Assembly (NCBI RefSeq): GCF_902490045.1
Contig: NZ_CABUCJ010000086.1
Span: 1-10,074 of the forward strand
Direction of reading: 5' to 3'
DNA length: 10,074 bases
Source: an uncultured Anaerotruncus sp.
GTDB taxonomy: Bacteria; Bacillota; Clostridia; Oscillospirales; Ruminococcaceae
Shown: positions 5,011 to 10,074 of the stretch, piece after piece
How positions within the stretch are numbered: position 1 is the first letter of the stretch
How the letters are laid out: each line of letters begins with the position of its first letter
Position numbers and translations under genes: made by a program
The notes under the pieces: generated by a model
Database searches by the model: none
What the model saw: the letters and a program-made list of their open reading frames with translations, nothing else
Told to the model about the DNA's origin: nothing

Positions 5011-5742
5011 ATGAGAATATACGTTGCGAAGGACTACTACGACATGAGCCGCAAGGCCGCCAACATCGTCTCCGCGCAGGTGATCATGAAGCCCAACTGC
5101 GTGCTTGGGCTGGCCACCGGATCGACGCCCGAGGGCATCTACGCCCAGCTGATCGACTGGTACAACAAGGGCGACATCGACTTCTCTTCCGTCAAATCGG
5201 TCAACCTCGACGAGTACAAGGGCCTCCCCCGGGAGAGCGACCAGAGCTATTACTACTACATGAACGAGCATTTCTTCAAGGGCGTCAACATCAGGCCCGA
5301 GAACACCAACATCCCCAACGGCATGGAGCCGGACAGCGAAAAGGAGTGCGCGCGCTACAACCGGGTCATCGAGAGCGTGGGCGGCATCGACCTGCAGATT
5401 CTGGGCATCGGCGCGAACGGCCACATCGGCTTCAACGAGCCGGGCGAGGCGTTCGAGAAGGAGACCCACTGCGTCGCGCTCACCGAGAGCACCATCGAAG
5501 CGAACTCCCGTTTCTTCGAGAACCGGGACGACGTGCCCCGCTACGCCTATTCGATGGGCATCAAGTCGATCATGCAGGCGAAGAAGATCCTGCTCGTCGC
5601 CAGCGGGGCGGGCAAGGCGGACGCGATGTACGCGGCGCTCTGCGGCCCGATCACGCCGGCAGTGCCCGCGTCGATCCTCCAGCTCCACAACGATGTGACC
5701 GTTGTGGCGGACGGCGCGGCGCTCGCCAAAATCCAACTGTAA
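5011..5742 (+). CDS. nagB: Glucosamine-6-phosphate deaminase
   Basis: A 243-residue cytoplasmic enzyme that converts glucosamine-6-phosphate to fructose-6-phosphate and ammonia, the last step of GlcNAc catabolism. Motifs seen are LGLATGSTPEG (32-42) for phosphate binding, NLDEYKGL (65-72) with Asp67 matching the catalytic Asp72 of E. coli, and GIGANGHIGFNEPG (132-145) with His138 and Glu143 matching E. coli His143 and Glu148. The position of E. coli Asp141 is Asn136, which I believe is usual in the short Firmicutes form. The protein is about 23 residues shorter than the allosteric E. coli enzyme, matching the B. subtilis type that does not need GlcNAc-6-P activation. The ATG at 5011 follows AGGGGG at about 8 nt. 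It is the first gene of a tight operon with nagA (33-nt gap) and ptsI. Confidence 0.96.
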   Translation: MRIYVAKDYYDMSRKAANIVSAQVIMKPNCVLGLATGSTPEGIYAQLIDWYNKGDIDFSSVKSVNLDEYKGLPRESDQSYYYYMNEHFFKGVNIRPENTNIPNGMEPDSEKECARYNRVIESVGGIDLQILGIGANGHIGFNEPGEAFEKETHCVALTESTIEANSRFFENRDDVPRYAYSMGIKSIMQAKKILLVASGAGKADAMYAALCGPITPAVPASILQLHNDVTVVADGAALAKIQL

Positions 5743-5747
5743 ACAGG

Positions 5748-5762
5748 CCCCGCGCCGCGGGG
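5748..5762 (+). repeat. Short hairpin just before the nagA ribosome binding site
   Basis: CCCCGC (5748-5753) and GCGGGG (5757-5762) form a 6-bp stem with a 3-nt loop, 2 nt upstream of the GGAGG (5765-5769) that serves nagA. It might modulate nagA translation or protect an upstream cleavage product; it has no U-run and should not terminate. Confidence 0.35.
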
Positions 5763-5775
5763 ACGGAGGTTCCAG

Positions 5776-6879
5776 ATGATTATCAAAAACGCACAGGTCT
5801 ATACCGAAGGATTCGCCTTTGAAAAGCGGGATGTCGCGGTGGAGGGGGAGCTGTTCGCCGAAACGGCGGGCGGCGATACGGTCGACGCGTCGGGGCTGCT
5901 CATGCTCCCGGGGCTGATCGATATCCACTCCCACGGCTGCGACGGCTATGATTTCTGCGACGGCACCGACGAGGCGCTCGACGCGATCACCGCCTACGAG
6001 GGCAGAAACGGCGTGACCGCCATCTCCCCGGCGTCGATGACGCTGGCGGAGGAGACGCTCGCCGCGATCTACCAAAACGCCGCGCGCTACTCCTACCGGG
6101 GCGGCGCGATGTACCTCGGCGTCAACATGGAGGGGCCGTTCTTCAACCCCGCCAAGAAGGGCGCGCAGAACGGCGTGTTCCTGCGCGAGCCGGACATCGG
6201 CATGTTCCGGCGGCTGTGGGAGGCGTCGGACGGCGGGATTAAGACCGCCTGCGTCGCGCCCGAGCTGCCCGGCGCGATGGAGTTCATCGACGAGGCGAAG
6301 CGGTACTGCGCCGTCGCGGTGGCCCACACCGCCTCGGACTATGACACGGCTATGGAGGCCTTCCGGCGGGGCGCCTCCCGCGCCATCCACCTCTACAACG
6401 CGATGCCGCCCTTTTCCCACCGCGCGCCCGGCGTGGTCGGCGCGGTGGCGGACAGCGGCGCGATGGCGGAGCTCATCTGCGACGGGGTGCACATCCACCC
6501 GGCGGTCGTTCGCGCGACCGTCAAGCTGCTTGGGGACGACAAGGTCGTGCTCATCAGCGACAGCATGATGGCCACCGGACTTTCGGACGGGGCCTATTCG
6601 CTCGGCGGCCAGCACGTCGACGTGAAGGGGAACCTCGCGACCCTTTCGGACGGCACGATCGCGGGTTCCGCCACCAACCTCTTCGACTGCATGCGCTGCG
6701 CGGTCAAATTCGGCGTGCCGCTCGAGAGCGCCGTCCGGATGGCCACGATCAATCCCGCCAGGGCGATCGGCGAGGACGGCCGCATGGGTTCGATCACGGC
6801 CGGCAAGCTCGCCAACTTCGTGCTGGCCGACCGGGAGCTGAATATCCGGGCGGTCTATGTGAAGGGGAAAAAGCTCTGA
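5776..6879 (+). CDS. nagA: N-acetylglucosamine-6-phosphate deacetylase
   Basis: A 367-residue amidohydrolase-superfamily enzyme that removes acetate from GlcNAc-6-P to give glucosamine-6-P for NagB. The metal-site pair His51/His53 lies in GLIDIHSHG. Glu119 in NMEGPF, His184 in VAHTASD and His205 in IHLYNAM match the metal ligands Glu131, His195 and His216 of E. coli NagA. His239 in DGVH matches the substrate-binding His251, and Asp262 in LISDSM matches the catalytic Asp273. The C-terminal MATINPARAIG and GSITAGKLANFVLAD segments are standard for the superfamily. Length is typical (about 370-390). The ATG at 5776 follows GGAGG at 6-7 nt. It lies 33 nt after nagB and 30 nt before ptsI in the same orientation. 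No truncation or missing key residue is seen. Confidence 0.97.
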   Translation: MIIKNAQVYTEGFAFEKRDVAVEGELFAETAGGDTVDASGLLMLPGLIDIHSHGCDGYDFCDGTDEALDAITAYEGRNGVTAISPASMTLAEETLAAIYQNAARYSYRGGAMYLGVNMEGPFFNPAKKGAQNGVFLREPDIGMFRRLWEASDGGIKTACVAPELPGAMEFIDEAKRYCAVAVAHTASDYDTAMEAFRRGASRAIHLYNAMPPFSHRAPGVVGAVADSGAMAELICDGVHIHPAVVRATVKLLGDDKVVLISDSMMATGLSDGAYSLGGQHVDVKGNLATLSDGTIAGSATNLFDCMRCAVKFGVPLESAVRMATINPARAIGEDGRMGSITAGKLANFVLADRELNIRAVYVKGKKL

Positions 6880-6909
6880 CCCGGCGGGAAAACTTCGGGA
6901 GGTGCAGGA

Positions 6910-8574
6910 ATGATAGTATTAAACGGCAAGAGCGTGTTCGGCGGAATCGCGTTCGGCAGGCTGGCGTTCTATGAGCGCCGCCAGCAGAACATCCACCGCC
7001 GCAGCGTCGGCGACCCGCAGGCGGAGATCGCCCGGTTCGAGGACGCGAAGACGAAGGCCGTCGAACAGCTCGAGGCGCTCTACCAGAAGGCGCTCGTCGA
7101 GGTGGGGGAGACCAACGCGATAATCTTCCAGATCCACCAGATGATGCTCGAGGACCTCGACTACTGCGATTCGGTCACCAACATCATCACCTCCCAGGGG
7201 GTGAACGCGGAATACGCGGTCGGCGTGACGGCCGACAACTTCGCGCAGATGTTTTCCGCGATGGACGACCCCTATATGCAGGGGCGGGCCGCGGACGTCA
7301 AGGACGTGTCCGAACGGCTGGTGAACGTGCTCTGCGGCGTGCAGAGCGCGGGGATCGACGCGGCGGGCCCGGTGGTCATCGCGGCGGACGACCTCGCGCC
7401 GAGCGAGACGGTCCAGCTCGACAAGAACAAGATCCTCGCGTTCGTGACCAGGCGCGGCTCGGCCAATTCCCACACCGCGATTTTGGCGCGCACGATGAAC
7501 ATCCCCGCCGTGATCGGCGTGGGGGAGGCGCTGGAGGAGGCGTACAACGGCCGCGAGGTCATCGTGGACGGCTTCTGCGGGCAGATTTACGTCGATCCCG
7601 ACGCGGAGACGTCGGCGGCCCTGCACGAAAAATGGGAGAAGGAGAACGACAAGCGCCGCCTGCTCCAGGAACTGCGGGGCAAGGAGAACGTCACCCTCGA
7701 CGGGCAGAAGGTGCTCATCTACGCGAACATCGGCAGCCCCTCCGACATGGGCGCGGTGCTCGCCAACGACGCGGGGGGCATCGGGCTCTTCCGCAGCGAG
7801 TTCCTCTACCTCGAGAGCAGCGGCTACCCGAGCGAGGAGGAGCAGTTCGCCGCCTACCGCACCGTCGCGGAGACGGCCGCCGGCAAGCGGGTGGTCATCC
7901 GCACGCTCGACATCGGCGCCGACAAGCAGGTGGATTACTTCCAGCTGCCCAAGGAGGACAATCCCGCGATGGGCTACCGCGCCATCCGCATCTGCCTGAC
8001 GCGGGAGGACGTCTTCAAGACCCAGCTGCGCGCCCTCTACCGCGCGTCGGCGTTCGGCAACATCGCGATCATGTTCCCGATGATCACCTCCGTGTGGGAG
8101 GTCCGCGAGATCAAGCGGATCGCCGCCGAGGTGCGGGAGGAGCTGAAGGCGGCCGGCATCCCCTATTCCGAAGAGGTCGAGCTGGGCATCATGATCGAGA
8201 CGCCCGCGGCGGCGGTGATCAGCGACCGGCTCGCGCCGGAGGTGGATTTCTTCAGCATCGGCACCAACGACCTGACCCAGTACACCCTGGCGATCGACCG
8301 CCAGAACCAGAAGCTGGAGCGGTTCTATGACGCGCACCACCCGGCGATCCTGCGGCTCATCAAGCTGGTGGCGGACAACGCCCACAGGGCGGGCATCTGG
8401 ATGGGCATCTGCGGCGAGCTTGCCGCGGATCCCGAATTGACCGAGACCTTCCTCGCCATCGGGGTCGACGAGCTGTCCGTGTCGCCGCCCTATGTGCTCG
8501 AGCTGCGCCGCCGCGTCCGGGAGACGAACGTCGCGGAGGTGCGCGGAAAGCTGCTCGCGGCATTTATGGAGTAA
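6910..8574 (+). CDS. ptsI: PTS Enzyme I (PEP-protein phosphotransferase)
   Basis: A 554-residue cytoplasmic Enzyme I of normal length, which autophosphorylates from PEP and passes phosphate to HPr. The N-terminal HPr-binding and swivelling domains carry the phosphorylated His188 in GSANSHTAILAR (E. coli His189). The C-terminal PEP-binding barrel shows GIGLFRSEFLY (290-300), Arg331 in RTLDIGADKQ, EDNPAMGYRAIR (349-360), Glu429 in GIMIETPAA, GTNDLTQYTLAIDR (451-464) and the catalytic Cys501 in GICGELAAD (E. coli Cys502). The ATG at 6910 has GGGAGG about 8 nt upstream. It is the last gene of the nagB-nagA-ptsI unit. The usual ptsH-ptsI pairing is broken: the nearest HPr gene is at 4400-4657 on the other strand. 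Whether this is the cell's only Enzyme I cannot be told from here. Confidence 0.97.
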   Translation: MIVLNGKSVFGGIAFGRLAFYERRQQNIHRRSVGDPQAEIARFEDAKTKAVEQLEALYQKALVEVGETNAIIFQIHQMMLEDLDYCDSVTNIITSQGVNAEYAVGVTADNFAQMFSAMDDPYMQGRAADVKDVSERLVNVLCGVQSAGIDAAGPVVIAADDLAPSETVQLDKNKILAFVTRRGSANSHTAILARTMNIPAVIGVGEALEEAYNGREVIVDGFCGQIYVDPDAETSAALHEKWEKENDKRRLLQELRGKENVTLDGQKVLIYANIGSPSDMGAVLANDAGGIGLFRSEFLYLESSGYPSEEEQFAAYRTVAETAAGKRVVIRTLDIGADKQVDYFQLPKEDNPAMGYRAIRICLTREDVFKTQLRALYRASAFGNIAIMFPMITSVWEVREIKRIAAEVREELKAAGIPYSEEVELGIMIETPAAAVISDRLAPEVDFFSIGTNDLTQYTLAIDRQNQKLERFYDAHHPAILRLIKLVADNAHRAGIWMGICGELAADPELTETFLAIGVDELSVSPPYVLELRRRVRETNVAEVRGKLLAAFME

Positions 8575-8598
8575 AGCGGTTTTGCTTGACAGAAAGAT

Positions 8599-8645
8599 AA
8601 AGCGGCCGTCACAGCCTCAATTGGCTGTGACGGCCGCTTTTATGT
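8599..8645. terminator. Bidirectional intrinsic terminator after ptsI
   Basis: A perfect 18-bp stem, AAAGCGGCCGTCACAGCC (8599-8616) with its exact complement (8623-8640), closes on the 6-nt loop TCAATT. T-rich sequence follows on the plus strand (CTTTTATGTTGCTT). On the minus strand the stem is followed by ATCTTTCTG, so it probably also ends the convergent 185-residue gene. The rest of the gap to 8693 holds nothing else I can recognise. Confidence 0.92.
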
Positions 8646-8693
8646 TGCTTCCAATACGAAGTTAAGCTAAATTGCTTTACAGATGAAAGCCGC

Positions 8694-9251
8694 TCAATTG
8701 CGCCGGCCCCAGAGCGCGGCGAGCTGTTTCTGACCGGCGGTGGTCATCCGCTTGGAGATATTCCCGCGGATGAAATCCTGGTTGTCGATGTAGAGGCCGA
8801 ACTCCTTGCGGTCGTCCTCGTCGGCGAGGGTGGAAAGGTCGCGGCACCCGTTATAGAAGAGCAGGTTCACGCGGTAGATTTCATTGAGCACCCCGAAATA
8901 AAATTTATTCTGGCGGCTGTTGGACCTGGTGGCTTCAAGAATCTGCCGCAGGGCTGTCTGCATCGTCTCGTGCCGCTCCCGCACATAGGCGTCGCAGCCG
9001 CGCCGCAGGACCTCCTGCATCTCGGGGGACTGCTGCTCGAACGGGAGCATCCGGACCGTACCGTCCTCGAGCGTCTCGGTGGCAGGCTTACAGCGCAGCC
9101 CGGAGAGGGCGTGGTTGGCGGCCTCGGCAAAGGCGATGCCGAACGGGTCGCAGATCCGCCGGATCTTCTGGTGGGCCTGGTTGATGACGACGAAGGCGAC
9201 GACGATCAGAATCAGCATCATTCCATAGGCCAGCAGGTATGTCGAATCCAT
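8694..9251 (-). CDS. Hypothetical single-span membrane protein, 185 aa
   Basis: I do not recognise this family. Residues 5-24 (YLLAYGMMLILIVVAFVVIN) form one N-terminal membrane helix with an acidic residue before it and Lys/Arg/Arg after it (QKIRR), which predicts an external N-terminus and a cytoplasmic C-terminal domain. That domain (about 30-185) looks mostly helical and is rich in charged residues; it includes MQEVLRRGCDAYVRERHETM and FYFGVLNEIYRVNLLFYNGC. It has no catalytic motif I can name. Cys residues are scattered (34, 54, 85, 136). The ATG at 9251 has GAGGAA about 8 nt upstream. It has its own promoter-like sequence (9305-9333), follows the terminator of the surface-protein gene and converges on ptsI, so it is probably monocistronic and unrelated to GlcNAc use. 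Confidence 0.82.
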   Translation of the reverse strand: MDSTYLLAYGMMLILIVVAFVVINQAHQKIRRICDPFGIAFAEAANHALSGLRCKPATETLEDGTVRMLPFEQQSPEMQEVLRRGCDAYVRERHETMQTALRQILEATRSNSRQNKFYFGVLNEIYRVNLLFYNGCRDLSTLADEDDRKEFGLYIDNQDFIRGNISKRMTTAGQKQLAALWGRRN

Positions 9252-9304
9252 AAACAGTTCCTCGCTTCTGGCCGCAAAGCGGCCTGATAATCTGTATTTT
9301 TTCT

Positions 9305-9333
9305 AGTATACCGCAGAGGAACGGGCACGTCTA
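9305..9333 (-). promoter_or_regulatory. Probable promoter of the 185-aa membrane protein gene
   Basis: On the minus strand TAGACG (9333-9328) and TATACT (9310-9305) are 17 bp apart, each a partial match to sigma70 consensus. The inferred start would give a leader of roughly 45-50 nt before the ATG at 9251. It lies just beyond the terminator of the upstream surface-protein gene. Confidence 0.5.
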
Positions 9334-9347
9334 TATGGAATGTGCAC

Positions 9348-9389
9348 AAAAATGGAAAAAGCCGGGCGCGCGAGATGTCGCGCGCCCGG
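9348..9389 (-). terminator. Intrinsic terminator of the surface-protein gene
   Basis: A perfect 12-bp stem, CCGGGCGCGCGA (9362-9373) with TCGCGCGCCCGG (9378-9389), has a 4-nt loop. On the minus strand it is followed by CTTTTTCCATTTTT, a good U-tract. It begins 14 nt after the stop codon of the gene ending at 9404. Confidence 0.9.
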
Positions 9390-9403
9390 TCTTCGTAAGT
9401 CCG

Positions 9404-10074
9404 TTATTTCTTCTTGAGCAGCCCGACAAAGGCGCCGAGCAGAAGGGTGAGCGCGGCGAGATTCGCATGGCGTTCGCCGCCGCGGCCGGTGTTGGGGCCA
9501 AGCTTGGTGGGGAGTGCGGACAGAGGCACTTCCTCGTCCTCGATCGTCAAGAGCCCCTCGGGGACGGTCTCATCCTTGGGCTTGAGGAGCGGGACGGAGG
9601 GGGTGCTGGGGCTGTCGCCGCCACCGGGGTTGCTACCGCCGCTGGGATTGCTGCCGCCGGTCTTCACATAGTGGAAGGTGACGGTGTAGCGGTTGGCGGG
9701 ATCATACTGGAAGGTGTTCCCGGAGACTTCCACGCCGTTCGCATACAGGGCAATCGCATTACTTGACAGAAGCATCGGGGCCGACGCGGAGCGGAGCGCA
9801 GCATCCTTTTCGATCAGCTCGCCGCCGAGCTTGTGCTTGAGCTCGGAGCGGGCGTCGCGGTAGGACTGGATGTTCGATTCGAGCGATTCGATCTGCTCCT
9901 CGAGCGTCAGCTTTGTCCTTTCATCCCTGCGGCTGTCTTCCTGATCGCTGGAGCCCTGCTGGTCATCGGGGTCCTGCTGGTCATCGGGGTCCTGCTGATC
10001 ATCGGGGTCCGTCTGATCGTCGGGGTCCTGCTGATCATCGGGGTCCTGCTGATCATCGGGGTCCTGCTGATCAT
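9404..10074 (-). CDS. Repeat-rich cell-surface protein with C-terminal sorting signal (3' part only)
   Basis: The open frame runs off the right edge; the last 222 residues are visible. In order they are: a DQQDPD hexapeptide array, about 35 residues of charged, probably helical sequence (EEQIESLESNIQSYRDARSE), a short beta-like segment (RYTVTFHYVKTGG), a Gly/Ser/Asn/Pro linker (GGSNPSGGSNPGGGDSP), a segment with KPKDETVPEGLL, and a wall-sorting signal. The signal is LGPNTG, then a hydrophobic stretch (LAALTLLLGAFVGLL) and a KKK tail, so the tripartite layout is complete but the motif is GPNTG rather than LPXTG. The protein is probably exported and linked to peptidoglycan by a sortase. No start codon is assigned: the first in-frame ATG visible (9775) is internal. 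It has its own terminator at 9348-9389. Ligand or function is unknown. Confidence 0.83.
   Translation of the reverse strand, partial: DQQDPDDQQDPDDQQDPDDQTDPDDQQDPDDQQDPDDQQGSSDQEDSRRDERTKLTLEEQIESLESNIQSYRDARSELKHKLGGELIEKDAALRSASAPMLLSSNAIALYANGVEVSGNTFQYDPANRYTVTFHYVKTGGSNPSGGSNPGGGDSPSTPSVPLLKPKDETVPEGLLTIEDEEVPLSALPTKLGPNTGRGGERHANLAALTLLLGAFVGLLKKK
9956..10074 (-). repeat. 18-bp tandem repeat array inside the surface-protein gene
   Basis: Six complete 18-bp units plus an 11-bp partial unit run to the window edge, in frame with the coding sequence, each encoding a DQQDPD-type hexapeptide. Units begin at 9956, 9974, 9992, 10010, 10028, 10046 and 10064. Most are identical or differ at one synonymous third position (GAT/GAC). 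The unit at 10010 is the most diverged and changes one Gln to Thr. The array may continue outside the window. Confidence 0.92.

Noticed and set aside
4954..6615. Long minus-strand open frame (553 codons) opposite nagB and nagA
   Set aside because: It is antisense to two genes with intact catalytic motifs, and its translation is Arg/Val/His/Asp-rich low-complexity sequence typical of the opposite strand of GC-rich genes.
6919..8385. Long minus-strand open frame (488 codons) opposite ptsI
   Set aside because: Antisense shadow of Enzyme I; composition is compatible with mirrored codon bias and I see no family motif.
9956..10074. Repeat array as a CRISPR
   Set aside because: Units are 18 bp, directly adjacent with no spacers, and in frame within a coding sequence.

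Overview
The window looks like chromosomal DNA from a GC-rich Gram-positive anaerobe of the Clostridia, probably of the Ruminococcaceae/Oscillospirales type. The evidence is strong AGGAGG-type ribosome binding sites, a BglG/LicT-type antiterminator with its RNA target, a low-GC-Gram-positive-style NagB, and a C-terminal sortase-type sorting signal. Species cannot be assigned from sequence alone.

The core (about 580-8640) is a self-contained N-acetylglucosamine (GlcNAc) uptake and catabolism locus in two divergent halves. The minus-strand half reads, in order of transcription, HPr (4657-4400), a PRD-type antiterminator (4329-3502), the PTS permease EIIBC (3432-1945), a separate glucose-family EIIA (1838-1362) and a CutC-family protein (1332-580). 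The plus-strand half is nagB (5011-5742), nagA (5776-6879) and ptsI for Enzyme I (6910-8574), ending in an 18-bp perfect terminator. The phosphorelay PEP > EI > HPr > EIIA > EIIB > sugar and the two steps from GlcNAc-6-P to fructose-6-P are therefore all encoded within 8 kb.

Regulation is visible in the roughly 350-bp divergent intergenic region. The minus-strand operon has a sigma70-type promoter (TTGACA, 17 bp, TAAACT). About 18 nt into its transcript lies a sequence very like the RAT antiterminator RNA of B. subtilis GlcT. Its 3' side overlaps the 5' arm of an intrinsic terminator with a U-rich tail. The antiterminator gene lies downstream of that switch, so it appears to control its own synthesis and that of HPr, EIIBC, EIIA and CutC. 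nagB has a separate promoter (TTGTAA, 16 bp, TATAAT) and no RAT. An imperfect 19-bp dyad lies between the promoters. Intercistronic hairpins follow HPr, the antiterminator gene and EIIBC.

Two very small genes lie left of cutC on the minus strand: a 55-residue cysteine-rich single-span membrane protein and a 63-residue soluble protein. Neither belongs to a family I recognise. Right of the terminator, on the minus strand, are an unrecognised 185-residue single-span membrane protein and the 3' end of a surface-protein gene. The surface protein has an Asp/Gln/Pro hexapeptide repeat array, a predicted helical segment, a Gly/Ser/Pro linker and a non-canonical sorting signal. That gene runs off the right edge.
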